Of a stretch of DNA of 64,000 nucleotides, positions 44,698 to 57,411 are shown one piece after another. The stretch covers positions 61,168,327 to 61,232,326 of the forward strand of contig OY829539.1 of assembly GCA_963691705.1 (NCBI GenBank). The letters run 5' to 3'. The first letter of the stretch is position 1, and each line of letters opens with the position of its first letter. Below the pieces are notes generated by a model. The model searched no databases, was not told the origin of the DNA, and worked only from the letters and a program-made list of their open reading frames with translations. This DNA is from Viola odorata (Eukaryota; Streptophyta; Magnoliopsida; Malpighiales; Violaceae). A program made the translations under genes and the position numbers.

Positions 44698-47368
44698 CTC
44701 CCCCTCAACACCGACTTTCGCCCTTTTCAACATACCGATCTGGTGACAAAACTTTTCAAGCTTAACTCCACTCAGACTTTTTGTGAACAAATCTGCAGCT
44801 TGATCTTCTGTCTTAACATGCTCCAATCCAATTTCTTCTTGCAAAACCTTTTCCCTGATAAAATGATAATGTACTTCCACGTGCTTAGTTCTTGCATGAA
44901 AAACTGGATTCTCCGCTAGACGTATTGCCGACAAATTATCGCAATACAAAGGAATTGCATACTCTGTTGCTTGATGCAAGTCCTCCAGTAGCTGCATCAA
45001 CCAAGTACTCTCTTGAGCTGCCATTGCTGCTGCTCGGTACTCTGCTTCTGTTGTCGATAAAGACACCGTTGGTTGTCTTTTGCTACACCAAGAAACTGCT
45101 CCAGATCCAAGCATAAAAACATACCCTGTAGTTGAGCGTCGGGTATCATGATCACCTGCATAGTCAGCATCACAGTAGCCAACTAGTTTGCCATCTTCAC
45201 CTTTCTTGTACGTAATACCATAGCCAAGTGTATTCTTCACGTATCTCAAAATTCGCCGAACTGCTTCGAGGTGAGGCTTCTTTGGATTTTGCATGTACCG
45301 ACTCATCACACCAACTGCATAAGAAATATCAGGTCTTGTTAAAGTTAAGTAGATTAAACTACCAACCAACTGTCGGTACATTGTTGCATCTTCCAAGTCT
45401 TTCCCTTCATTAGCGCACATCTTTGCGTTTGGCTCCATTGGTGTCGAAACTGGCTTGCAGTTAAGCATTCCAAACTTCTTTAACAGATCATTGGAGTACT
45501 TTTGCTGATGGAGGAATATTCCTTCAGGAGTATGATCAACCTCTAACCCAAGGAAGTGCTTGAGTTGACCGAGTTCTTTCATCTGAAAGCGAACAGACAA
45601 ACTCTCCTTCGTTTGAAGAATCTCATCTTCACAATCTCCTGTAATGATCAAATCATCCACATATACTAGCACAATAGCTAGCTTTCCTCCATTAGCTTTG
45701 ACAAATAGACTGGAATCTGCAGGTGTTACTGAATAACCAGTATGAGTAAGAAATTCAGCAATCTTCCCATACCAGGCTCTTGGTGCTTGCTTTAAGCCGT
45801 AAAGTGCTTTCCGAAGTTTACAGACAAACTCAGGATGATCTTGACTCTGAAAACCCATTGGTTGGTTCATGTAGATCTCCCGATCCAATTCCTCCTGAAG
45901 AAATGCATTCTTCACATCCATCTGCCACAACTTCCAATCCTTACTAGCTGCGAGCGCAAGTAAAACTCGCACTGTTGTAAGCTTCGCTACTGGACTAAAC
46001 GTCTCATCATAGTCCAATCCATACTGCTGTGAAAAACCACGAGCTACTAGTCGAGCCTTGTGCCTTTCAACTGATCCATCCGGGCGATGCTTGATCTTGT
46101 AAACCCATTTGCAGGAAATAGGTTTCACATCCTTCGGTTTTGGCACAAGCTCCCAAGTCTGATTTTGCTCTAGTGCAGCAATTTCTTCTTCCATTGCTTT
46201 CGTCCATTCCAGCTTCTGGAATGCTTCCTCAAATGTCTCTGGTTCTTTTGTATCTTCTTCTACCAAGGCGGCATTGGCATACTTAGGGTTTGGTTTTCTA
46301 ACCCTAGTAGACCTCCTGAGTGAAACTGGTTCTTCAACCTCATCTTCATTTGGTTGTTGGTGTACACCAGTTTGCCAAGGACCTTGTGTTGCCTTCTTTT
46401 CAGCATCTTCATCACTCTCTGTATCCTGACTTTCTTCTGGACTAAATTGGAGCTGAAAAGATTCCAATTTATCTTTGAAATCATCCGAGTCTGGCAGTGT
46501 CGTCTTGTTTGAGGACCACCACGAAGACGCTTCATCAAATATCACATTTCTGGACATGTAGCACTTTCCATTTGTAGGATCACAACATCTCCATCCTTTC
46601 TTTTGACTGTCGTATCCCACAAATATACATCTAACAGCTTTCTTGTCCATCTTGCTACGTAAATGGTCAGGTACAAATACATAGCATATACATCTGAAGA
46701 CTCGAAAATGTCCGACTGAAGGTTTCATGCTCCACAATTTTTCAAAGGGTGAAACAAAGCTTAGCCTTTGTTGTGGAAGCCTATTGATCACGAAGGTTGC
46801 GGTCTTCATTGCTTCTACCCAGAACCTTCCTGGAACATTCTTTGCATGGAGCATACTTCGACATATTTCTGTCATGTGCCTATTCTTCCTTTCAGCGACA
46901 CCATTTTGCTGTGGAGTATTTGCACATGTGAACTGATGACGTATTCGACACTTCCGTAGGAAATCAGAGAACTCATGTGAAGTATATTCTCCACCATTAT
47001 CTGTGCGTAGACAAATAACAGATTTGCCAACTTCAGCTTCAGCCGTATCTTTGAACTCTTTGAACTTTGAAAGAGTTTCAGATTTTTCCTTAAAAAAATA
47101 GACCCAGACATATCTGGAGAAGTCATCGATGAAGGTCACCATGTACTTCATCCCGCTGATAAATGCTTGTTTTACTGGTCCAAACACATCAGAGTGAATT
47201 AACTCTAATGGTTCCTTCGCCTTGAATTTAGACTCTTCATATGGCAACTGATGCGCTTTTCCGTACTGACACCCTGCACATATCGTGTCAGTTCTCACTT
47301 CTAGTTGAGGAAGTCCTCTCAGCATTGACTTCTTCATCATCATGTCTAGCTTGGAATAGCTAACATGA
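44692..47368 (-). CDS. copia pol, main part: integrase, reverse transcriptase, RNase H
   Basis: This open frame of about 890 residues is without stops. The end of the GAG-pre-integrase domain (ICAGCQYGKAHQLP) is followed by the integrase core with Asp in HSDVFGP, Asp in RTDNGGEY and Glu in GVAERKN. The last two are exactly 35 residues apart, a complete DD35E triad. Then come the KAVRCIFVGYDSQKKGWRC region, reverse transcriptase (WVYKIKHRPDGSVERHKARLVARG, WQMDVKNAFLQ, catalytic YVDDL) and RNase H (GYCDADYAGD, STTEAEYRA, HYHFIRE). A polypurine tract TTGAGGGGGAG overlaps the last codons. The frame starts at the element B insertion point and in the intact element was joined to gag-protease. Confidence 0.93.
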
Positions 47369-47373
47369 CTAAG
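47369..47373. repeat. Left 5-bp TSD of element B
   Basis: CTAAG, repeated at 60795-60799. Confidence 0.9.
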
Positions 47374-49102
47374 TGATAGCATGTTTTTATGCATGATTTT
47401 CCCTCCATTTTCTCACTTATTTAGAGCTTGATTCTGCTAATTTACCCTTGATTTCATTACTATTGCAGATCTAGGCCTAAAAAGGGAATTTATGCTAAAA
47501 CAAACGTTTTTGGTGCATTTTGAGCGAATTCGAGCTTCAAGACCAAAAATCGAGGTCCCGAGTCCAAAGCAGCGTTCAAGGTCCCGAATCGGATTCCCAG
47601 TTCGGGACTCCCGAAGGGTAAAGGATGACGTTTCCACGTGTCACCCCACCTAACGCCCATGTGATCCCTCTGACACTGTTCTGACGCTCTGCACTGATTA
47701 CCAAACACCTGCGGATTTCAGTCTTGAGCCCACTCCAGACCTGCCAAAGCTGGAAAAACCAGACAGCTTTATGCTTTTCCAGCTTTGTGCTTTTGGGGAC
47801 ATGGATCCACTTCTTTAGGCTTTCAATTAATGCATTTTGTCCCTAGTTTTTGGGCTGTAGATATTTTGTGCTTGGAGCTCTACTATATAAAGGGCATCCA
47901 TGAATAGTCTTGGGAGTTTTTTCTTTGATCTCTCCTAGTAATTAATTAATTAGCATAATTTAGAAGTAGCTTAGACTTCTCTCTAGTTTCTCTCTCTAGC
48001 CATTGTTAGCTTCTTCAACATTGCTGCCGAGCTATAAACGGAATTTTAGTAACAAGTTTTCTTCCCTTACACTATTTAATTCCTTGTTATGCTTTCTTTA
48101 ATCGTTATTTGTTTATCTTTAAGCATGAGTAGCTAAATTCCTAGTTCTTGGCAAGGCTGATTCAAGGGTTGCAGGGGCAGATTCGAGGCCTTAATGTGCT
48201 TAATATATTCTTAATGCTATATTCAACTATTCATCGATTTAATTACATCTTTGCATGATTTAATTTGAGGTCTGATCAACTGAGAATTATCTTGTGTAAA
48301 TGCTGCCATTTATGTGATGAATACGGAAGGAAAGTTGCATGAGCAAGTAGGCATCTGTTTAGTCTTGACTGTGTCAAAGTGGTCTTGAATAGATAGGTTG
48401 GGTAGTTGATTAGGGCTGGGTCACGAGCCTGACAAACTGAGGGACCTTTAGCCCTAGATCTGTCTTTTCTTAACTTCATGGGCAGTTTGAGTATGGCCCT
48501 CCCGCATTCGTGCCTGGAGGGATGGCGGACTGTCAAGACTACCTCATATGTGGAAACGGGGGGTAGTTTCTCTTAAGCGAAAAGTAGGGGATATCCGAGG
48601 AATCTGGTCCCCATGTCATTTCTATGACATCTTGAATGGAATACCCTTGAGCTGATGACGATCTGGTCCCGAATGCAACCCAGAGTGCCTTTGCCGAGAA
48701 CCCTTTCTCCAACTGATTATTTGTGCCTATTTCACTCTTGTTCTATTTCACGCCTGTGTTGATATCTCTGCATCTGTTTCTGATTTATTTTATTTCTGGA
48801 ATTATACACTGATTTGCTTATTTTACCATTCGGGACCTCGAACGTGACATTCGAGACCCCGAATACTGTTTTCGTAGCTAGAAATTGTTAGCTCCCGAAA
48901 TCTGCCTTGGCTGACTTGTTCAGCCAAGTAAACCCCCCCCCCCCTGATTGTTACTCTTTGTGCTCTTCTCCCTCGAATACATTCAAGACCTTAGATCAGT
49001 TTCTCACAATCCCTGTGTTCGACCCTGACTGCCACTGTACACTTTATCTCTTGTGCACACACGTTTTCAGGCACTATAAATTCTGTATTTGACTGACGAT
49101 CA
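47374..49102 (+). repeat. 5' LTR of element B (1729 bp)
   Basis: It starts TGATAGCATG and ends TGACGATCA. A TATA box TATATAAA lies at 47884-47891. A run of 12 C lies at 48933-48944. It includes several CCCGAA/TTCGGG motifs. Confidence 0.95.
47884..47891 (+). promoter_or_regulatory. TATA box in the 5' LTR of element B
   Basis: TATATAAA, followed by AGGGCATCC; the 3' LTR has the same at 59590-59597. Transcription of the element probably starts about 30 bp downstream. Confidence 0.65.
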
Positions 49103-49105
49103 AAT

Positions 49106-49123
49106 TGGCGCCGTTGCCGGGGA
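49106..49123 (+). other. Primer-binding site of element B (tRNA-Asp type)
   Basis: TGGCGCCGTTGCCGGGGA, 3 bp after the LTR. Confidence 0.92.
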
Positions 49124-49156
49124 TTGTTTCAAGACTGATTTATTTTTCTTGTTTGT

Positions 49157-52100
49157 ATGACCAGGAGATCCGCACCCGAATTACTACTCCTTGATCACGA
49201 GCTAGGACGGACCGAAAGGGGACTTCGACGACTGGCACGAGGAAATTCCAACCCTTGTGTTCGGGACCTCGAACGTCTTTTTGACCTAGAAGACAATCCA
49301 GACCCCGAAAATTTTCCCCTTGATCACCCAGAAGGACCCGAAATGGATGACCACGGGCCCGTAGGCGATCGCGTTCCACCACTTCCCCCACCAGTCCAGA
49401 CCATCGATGATTTCAATGCTGCTCCCGAAGCCCCAACCAGTTGCATTGTCTAGCCAGCAGTCCCGAATGACTGGGAACTCAAGTCTGCAACCATGCATCA
49501 TCTGCCACTCTTTCGAGGGTTGGCTAAGGAGAATCCACAACACCACCTACAGCAGCTACACTCCATTTGCGACGCCATGAAGCCTCACAACGTTTCTGTT
49601 GAGCATGCCAAGCTTCGTGCCTTTATGTGGTCCCTCAAGGACGACGCCCTTAACTGGTTTTATGACTTGCAGCCGCAATCTATCAATTCGTGGGCCGAGA
49701 TGTCTAAAGCTTTCACGGACAAATACTACCCCGTGTCCATAGCAATGGTGACCCGAAAGCAGCTCGTATCCATCCTCCAAAAGGATTCGGAAGATCTTGA
49801 GCAATACTATGAGCGGTTTAAAAAGATGCAAGCCCTATGCCCCTCGCATAATCTGTCCGAACATGCCCTCATGCAATACTTTTGTGAAGGACTCAACGGT
49901 CGGGACAAGGCCTTGTTGAACGCTGCTGCTAATGGATCCATCACTAGACTCACTCCAGCTGCTGCCAAGGCCACTATCGAACTCATGGCCAAGAACAACC
50001 TCCAGCTCAACAACTCCACTAGCGTTCAAGATGCACGCTCAGCTGCTATGGAGAATCAACTTGCAGCCATCACGGGCATGTTGCAAAACATGGCTTCGGG
50101 ACAGCCAGTCCAGGTCAAGGCCTGCCAGATTTGTCAATTTTCAGACCACCCAACGGATGCTTGCCCATTCATCCCCGATGAGATTCCAGTCAATGCAGCT
50201 GGCGGATTCAATGCCCCATATGGCCAACACCACAATCAAGGTTGGAAGCAACCTAACTATGGATGGAACAACAACCAGCAGGCCGGACCCAGCCATCAGT
50301 ATGGACAAAATCCATACGGAAATCACCCCCCTCCTTTCAACATGCAGGCCTTCAAGCCTAGGCCCAATTTTCAGAATTACCAGTACCAGAGGCAGCCTCC
50401 CCCAGACCAGAATTTCACCATGCCACCACCCCCGAATGAGGACCCCTCCCCCGATAAAAAGAAAATCGCAGAACTGGAAAAACAGATTCGGACCCTCATG
50501 GCCGAAATGAAGGAAGTAAAGAATGGAGGGAGATTTCCAGGGCAAACGGAACCTAACCCGAAGCATGAAGCGTGTGCCATGAACCTCCGCAGTGGTCTCG
50601 AGATCCCTTCTCGTGCCCACCCAGATCCCGAAGCACACATTGCTACCCCTGGCCCCGAAACCAACAATACTGCACCACCACCTCCCGAACAACCTACTGA
50701 CCAACCCAAGAAGTCCCGATTTGGCGACGCAGCACTTGATCACTTCTTCTCCAGCAAGAAGTCCCGATGCAAGAAGAAGCTGCCCGTTGAGGAAGAATTC
50801 TCTCAAGAATTCATAAATAAAGTATTTGAGCCACCATTCCCTCAGCGGTTGGTCAAGAAAAAGAAAGAGGAAGAGGATCGGGACATCTTTGAGATGTTTA
50901 GCAAAGTCGTTATCAATATTCCACTCCTCAAGGCCATCAAGAACATGCCTCGATATGCTAAGTTTCTGAAACAGCTGTGCACCAACAAGAACAAATTCAC
51001 TGAGGTAAATAGAATCAGTGTGGGGGCTAATTTGTCCGCCCATATCCAGCGAAAAATTCCTCCCAAATGCAAAGACCAGGGCATGTTTACGGTCCCGTGT
51101 AAGATTGGGACCATCGATATTGGAAAAGCGATGTGCGATTTGGGAGCTGGAATCAATGTTATGCCCTTGACCATCTACAATGACCTCGGACTCGGGCCCT
51201 TGAAAGAAACCACACTGGTAATCCAGCTTGCAGACCGTTCGGTGGTATACCCCAAAGGAATCATCACGGATGTTCTTGTTCAGATTGGTGAATTTCTATT
51301 CCCAGCGGATTTCTATGTTCTCTCCATGGAAAATCCCACGAACACCAAATCTTCGGACCTACTCTTGGGACGTCCTTTCTTGGCTACTGCCCGCGCAAAG
51401 ATTGACTGCCATGAGGCCTCGATATCCCTCGAGTTCGACGGGGAAATCATCCGTTTTAACATGCTGGACTCCATGAAGTACCCTCCCGACTTTTCGAGTG
51501 TAAATTTTGTTGATATAATAGATCCCCTTGTGGAGGAAGTTGCTGAGCTGAATTCAGTCGAGCCCTTGAAGCTGGTTCTTGACCATAGTCTCACCCCCGA
51601 ATCTCTGCGGGGGATGGCATCTTCCATTGCGGTCCTCTCTGAATTAAGCACCGTTGCCGCAGCCCTTGAAGAAAATGCTTCCCTGATAGTTGAACCCCCG
51701 AGAGAGTCCCCCGAATGCCCAGATCATGTTCGACTCCCCTCGTCCCTAGAACAAGCTCCAGACCTTGAGCTTAAGACACTGCCCTCGCACTTGAAATATG
51801 CCTACCTTGGAGAGAAAGAGTCGCTTCCAGTCATAATTTCAAATAAATTGGAAGCAGATCAAGAGACTGAACTCGTGAAACTCCTCCAGAGCTTTAAGAA
51901 GGCCATCGGCTGGACAATCGCCGATATCAAGGGACTCTCACCATCCTTATGTACTCATCGCATACATCTGGAAGACGACTCCAAGACAGTAAGACAACCT
52001 CAAAGGCGTTTGAACCCCCCCATGATGGAGGTGGTCAAGAAAGAGATCTTGAAGCTGCTCGATGCCGGAGTTATTTACCCCATTTCTGATTCCCCCTGGG

Positions 52101-54670
52101 TCAGCCCCGTTCAGGTGGTCCCGAAGAAAACTGGCATCACAATCATTCCGGGTCCCGAGGGTCAGCCAATCCCCTCCCGAATCCAGAATGGCTGGCGTGT
52201 GTGCATTGACTATCGACGCCTGAATGAAGCCACCCGAAAAGACCATTTCCCACTTCCCTTCATAGATCAGATGTTGGAGCGCCTCGCGGGCAAGACGCAT
52301 TACTGCTGCCTGGATGGGTATTCGGGATTCCACCAGATTCCAGTAGCCCTTGAAGATCAGGAGAAAACCACCTTCACGTGCCCCTTCGGGACCTTTGCTT
52401 ACAGACGCATGCCCTTTGGGTTATGCAATGCCCCGGCCACATTCCAGAGGTGCATGGTCAGCATCTTTTCAGAATTTGTGGAAGAATGCATCGAGGTATT
52501 CATGGATGACTTCACGGTCTATGGTAACTCTTTTTCCGAATGCCTCTTGAATTTAAAGAAAATTCTGCAAAGGTGTATAGAAACTAACCTTGTTCTTAAT
52601 TTCGAAAAATGTCATTTCATGGTTGACCAAGGACTAATCTTAGGCCACATCGTGTCCCGAAAGGGTATCGAAGTGGATAAGGCTAAAATCCAAGCTATCG
52701 AGACCTTGCCTTACCCCTCGAATATTCGAGATGTGCGTTCTTTTCTTGGACATGCAGGTTTTTATAGGAGGTTCATCAAGGATTTCTCCAAGATTGCCCA
52801 GCCAATGTGCCAATTACTACACAAGGATGTAGAGTTTGTCTTTGATGACAAGTGCAAGAAGGCATTCGAGACCCTGAAAGCCAAGCTCATTTCTGCTCCC
52901 ATCATTCGAGCTCCCGACTGGACGCTCCCATTCGAGATCATGTGTGACGCGAGCAACCAAGCCTTGGGAGCTGTTCTGGGCCAGAAGAAGGACAAGGAGA
53001 CTTATGTCATTTATTATGCCTCCAAGTTGTTGGATCCCGCCCAGCAAAACTACACCACAACGGAAAAAGAGCTTTTGGCCATTGTCTATGCCCTTGACAA
53101 ATTTCGGCAGTACCTTCTGGGCACAGAAGTGATTGTGTATTCTGACCATTCTGCCCTTCGATGTCTACTCAAGAAGACTGACGCAAAGCCTAGGCTTATC
53201 CGCTGGATCCTCCTGCTTCAAGAGTTCAACCTCGCCATCAAAGACAAAAAAGGAACCGAGAATTGTGTGGCCGATCATTTGAGTCGACTCCCGCATCAAG
53301 AGGACGACTCCCAAGAAGCCATTCGGGAGTCTTTCCCAGATGAGCATTTGTGCTTAGTTGACACAGCAAAATACCCTTGGTTCACGGACATAGCTAATTA
53401 TTGTGCCACTGGCGCGCTTCCAGTCGAGGCCTCGGGTGCGGAACACAACCGAATCCGCAAGCAAGCCAAGTACTATGTTTGGGACAGCCCTTACCTATGG
53501 AAGCATTGTTCAGATCAGATCGTGAGGCGCTGTGTCACCATAGATGAGGTCCCGTCCATCCTCAAGTTCTGCCATTCCACTACAGAAGGGGGCCATTTTG
53601 CTGCAAAGAAAACCTCACTCAAGGTCCTAGAAGCGGGTCTTTACTGGCCCTCAATCTTCAAAGACAGTTATCTGTTTTGTGCGACCTGCCCCCGCTGCCA
53701 AGCAATGGGGAATATCGGAGCTCGAAACCAGATGCCCTTGACCAGCATCATTGCATGCGAAATCTTTGATATTTGGGGCATTGACTTCATGGGGCCATTC
53801 CCGAATTCATTCGGTCATACGTACATTCTGCTTGCCGTAGATTATGTTTCCAAATGGATCGAAGCCAAGGCCACCAAAACAGACGATTCCAGGGTGGTTG
53901 CTGATTTTCTCAGAACGCACATCTTTAACCGATTCGGGACCCCTCGAGCTCTCATCAGCGATCGGGGGACTCATTTCTGCAATCGAACAGTCGCTTCGCT
54001 ACTTAACAAGTACGGAGTGACTCATCGGGTCTCCACAGCTTACCACCCCCAAACCAATGGGCAAGCTGAGGTCTCGAATCGGGAGATCAAGGCTATTCTC
54101 GAAAAGACCGTGAATCAGTCAAGAAAAGACTGGAGTCTCAAGCTAGGAGACGCGTTGTGGGCCTACCGTACTGCATTCAAGACCCCGATTGGCATGACGC
54201 CTTATCGATTGGTCTATGGCAAGCCGTGTCATCTTCCAGTCGAGATAGAACACAAGGCCTTTTGGGCAATCAAGAAAGTCAACATGGACCTGAACTTGGC
54301 AGGAAAAGAACGCTGTCTGCAAATTCAAGAGCTCGAAGAACTTCGGGGGGATGCCTACGAAAACTCAATGATCTACAAAGGCAAGACCAAAGCCCAGCAC
54401 CTCGTAGCCAAGAACTTCACCATTGGACAGAAAGTTTTGCTCTACAATTCAAGGCTACGGATTTTTTCGGGAAAACTCAAGTCTAAATGGACGGGACCAT
54501 ACCGAATCATCGCGGTGTTTGATCATGGTGCTGTTGAGATCCAGAATTTGGACAATGGGGAGCCATTCAAGGTGAACGGTCATAGGTTGAAACCCTTCTA
54601 TGAAGGATTCAAGCCATCAACTGCAGAGGAAGCAAGGGTCGAGGACCCAACACTCGACACTCCCGAATGA
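49157..54670 (+). CDS. gag-pol polyprotein of element B (one in-frame TAG)
   Basis: The first 98 codons (ATG at 49157) end at TAG 49451-49453. The same frame then runs open from 49454 and holds a 1725-residue stretch from the ATG at 49493. Numbered from that ATG: retrotransposon gag at about 25-150 ([20 protein letters not shown]), zinc knuckle C211-C214-H219-C224, and protease with [10 protein letters not shown] (Asp549). Reverse transcriptase follows with [20 protein letters not shown] and the catalytic FMDD (Asp1005-Asp1006), then RNase H ([33 protein letters not shown]). Integrase has an H2C2 finger ending CATCPRC and a DD35E triad Asp1431, Asp1490, Glu1526 with exact 35-residue spacing. 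All catalytic residues are present, so the enzymes may be active. Only the early stop is a visible defect. Confidence 0.95.
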
Positions 54671-55395
54671 GGACACGACGTCCAGGCCCGGACGATAATC
54701 AAGGCCAAGTGTGGGGACCAACCCCGAATTTCTAACCCTCTTCCTTTAATTTTCTTGTCTCTAAATTCTGCATCCGACATCCTCTTTTCTCTTTTCCCAA
54801 AACCCATTTCTTATCTTCCCTAGGTGACTTTAATTAGTTTTGGCCATTCTAATTCCTTTTGTCCGTCGGTCTCTTTAGTTTCTTCTATTTTATTATTTTT
54901 CATTTTATTATTTGGGTCAACTCTAGCTTTTCAAATTTTCTATGTGCACTTTTTATGTTACCTAGGTAAAAATTTAAATTTTCTTTGTCCTCTTTCCCCT
55001 TTCATTTAATTTCTCTGTCTCCTATTTAATGTCTTGTCTCCTCCTTTATCACCCCCATTTCATTACCTCTGATTTTATTTTTATCTCTCCTCTTTTCAAA
55101 ATACTAAAAGCTGATTTGCTTTCCCTGATTCCCGCGCAGGTGCAAGAGCACGCTGCCCATGGCACTGAGCGCCCTCTCCCCTCGCGCCACGTGGACAACG
55201 GAGACCGAAACATCAGTTCCCGCCTCTCTCTCCACGTTCCCACGCCTGCCAAAACCTACTCACCCACGCCACCTAAACCGTCACCCTTCCACGTTACCCA
55301 ACCGTTACCCAACCAAAACCCCTCATCACTCCCAATCAAATCACAACACTTCCTTTTCTCTTCTTTCCAAAAACAAAAACCATCTCTTCTTCCTT
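54671..55395 (+). other. Spacer between pol and the third ORF of element B
   Basis: T-rich non-coding sequence. A polypurine-like CCAAGTGTGGGGACC lies at 54705-54719. The frame of the third ORF is open upstream from 55159, but that part encodes no conserved sequence. Confidence 0.6.
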
Positions 55396-57411
55396 ATGGC
55401 ACGCACAAGTCTAAACCTAAACAAAGACCCCACTTCTCACTCTTCCACTCCAACTCCTACTCCTCTCTCTCACCAAAACCAGCCGAACACCACCACCTCC
55501 AACCACTCTCCAGCAGCCACTGAACGGCTCGGATCTCCATCTTCCGAAGCCACCATCAACCTAGACGAAATCCCTTCCCCTACCCCTCTCACAGACATGA
55601 CCAGATCTGGAAAGGTACGCCGTGTCCCTCCAACCACCACCGCCGGCAGCAAGAAGAAAACGCCGCCCAACCCTATCAACTCCGTTCCCCTCGACGTTAA
55701 GCCCATTGGCTACATGATTCCTTCTGACACCGAGGAGGACGAGCAACCCCAGACTAGTTCCAGCCTCAGGGAAGCCCGACGGGTGGAGAACGAGAATGAG
55801 GAGCAATTCCCGTGGGATTCCGACGACCAGCGAGAGGAGGAGGACGACGGCGGACATGATGCTGAAGGCAAGGTCGAGCTGACTGAGCGACCAGAAGCGC
55901 AGGACGCTCAGGATCCCGAGCACACTACTCCAGGTCCTGAGGACGTTCCAGAGGGCCCAACAGAGGAGATCGCCGATGAAGGAGAAGGTGAGATCGACCC
56001 GCCCCAACCTCCCAGTCCACCCCCGAAACCGGCCAAGGGTAAGACCCGAGCCGCGAAACACACCCCAAAGCCCCCTGCTCCTAAGGTTCCAGCTCCCAAA
56101 CAACCGGCCAGCAAGAAAAGGAAGATCCCGGCCTCCTCCAAGGGCAAAGCTCCTGCTACTGAGACACCCCGCAAATCCCAGCGCCTCGAGGAGGAAGATG
56201 AAGAGTTTGATTCTGCTCCGGGCTCCCGACCCAGTTACCTGGTAACAACTAACCTTGAAACTTTCAATGAGCTTTTTATCTTTAATGATAAGCCTTCCTT
56301 GGACAAGGTGAATTTGATGAATTTTAAGGGAGTAGCCCCGTGCCCTAAGTTAGATCTGGAGTTCTACGATAAGATGGGTGTTGGGTCCCGAATTCGGGAG
56401 TATATCAGTGGTATCGGGTGGGAGAGTTTCTTTTACATGGATCAACCTACTTATTTGGAACTCAGTTTGGAGTTCTTTGCTAGTTTTTGGTATAAGGTTG
56501 ATCTGTTCAAACCCAAGGGTGGGGTAGGCCCCGATTTGTCTGCAAAGGGTTATGTGAATTTCAGGCTTGCAAGTAAATGGCACCCGCTGTCCCTCGACGA
56601 CTTCAACGTATACCTTGGTTTTGTCAGTCGTGAAGGGACTCACGAGGCCGCATATCAGAACGCTCTCACAAACATTCCCGCCACATTCAACACCCACAAA
56701 GCCCTTCGAGAGCTCTCTGGCCAAAATGAGATCAAATTTGACTCTCGCCATACCAAAGCCCACTGCATTCAAGACCCGGCGCTCCGCATCCTGCAACGCT
56801 TCCTGTCCATTTCCCTCGCGGGTAAATTCGGGACCTCTGGGCAGCTTGCCCAAACAGAGTTGTTTTTCCTCTAGGCCATGTACCACAAGCAGCGGGTCAA
56901 TCTTGGATACTGGATCGCCACCGCTGCTCATAACGTCGCCAATGCCCCCCAGGGTCGCTCTCCTGTCCTTGGATCACTTGTCACCAGCTTGGCCTCCAAA
57001 CTTTACACCTCGACACTTCGGGAGCTCAATCTGTATCGACACCCGAGCTCCTTCAAGATCCTCGGCTTCAAATCCCTGGACGCGATGGAATTTCTTTGTG
57101 TCATTAATGGTGTCCTGAGCTTCCATGCAGGTAATAAGGGCAGGATCGAAGGCAAGTATAAATACCCAGACCTCTCCAAGCCGTCTGCTGCCCCCGAGCC
57201 TCCGTCTAGCAAAGCTACCACTTCGACTGCCCCGAAGCCCAAAGTTGACTCCCGAGTGCCCGACAACATTCCAGCTGACGACACAACGAACCAACTCCTC
57301 CGCCTCATCCTGGAAACCAATCTTGCAATCCTTCACGAGATCCAAACTCAAGCTGACGTGCTGATTGCGACGCGCCGCCCTCGCCCCCCCCCCCCCCCCC
57401 CCCCCCCATGA
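55396..57411 (+). pseudogene. ATHILA-family third ORF of element B, one internal TAG
   Basis: The ATG at 55396 (MARTSLNLNK) is preferred to the earlier in-frame ATG at 55159 because ATHILA proteins start with a short MART-like, basic end. A long disordered Pro/Ser/Glu-rich part (about 250 residues, with the basic GKVRRVPP and AKGKTRAAK) is followed by the conserved ATHILA domain: FKGVAPCPKLDLEFYDKMGV, YLELSLEFFASFW, VNFRLASKWHPLSLDDFN, ALRILQRFLSISLAG. A TAG at 56872-56874 replaces what is usually Trp in ELFFLWAM; the frame continues with NLGYWIA and a Pro-rich end in a C24 tract. The function of this protein is not established; it has been viewed as an env-like or accessory ORF. Confidence 0.8.
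57384..57407 (+). repeat. C24 homopolymer at the end of the third ORF
   Basis: Encodes a Pro run directly before the stop. A second run of 16 C lies at 58482-58497. Confidence 0.9.

Noticed and set aside
47369..47394. Start codon at 47394 for the copia pol frame
   Set aside because: Those codons lie in the LTR of the inserted element B and are fused to the copia frame by chance; the real protein continues from the gag-protease part at 60.8-62.2 kb.
50141..51043. 300-residue open frame on the minus strand
   Set aside because: It lies antisense to the conserved gag-protease frame of element B and has no recognisable domain.
55159..55395. Earlier in-frame ATG for the third ORF of element B
   Set aside because: The added 79 residues are low-complexity and lie in the spacer; MARTSLNLNK at 55396 fits the family better. 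Not fully excluded.
55561..56103. 180-residue minus-strand frame
   Set aside because: Antisense shadow of the Pro/Glu-rich part of the ATHILA third ORF.
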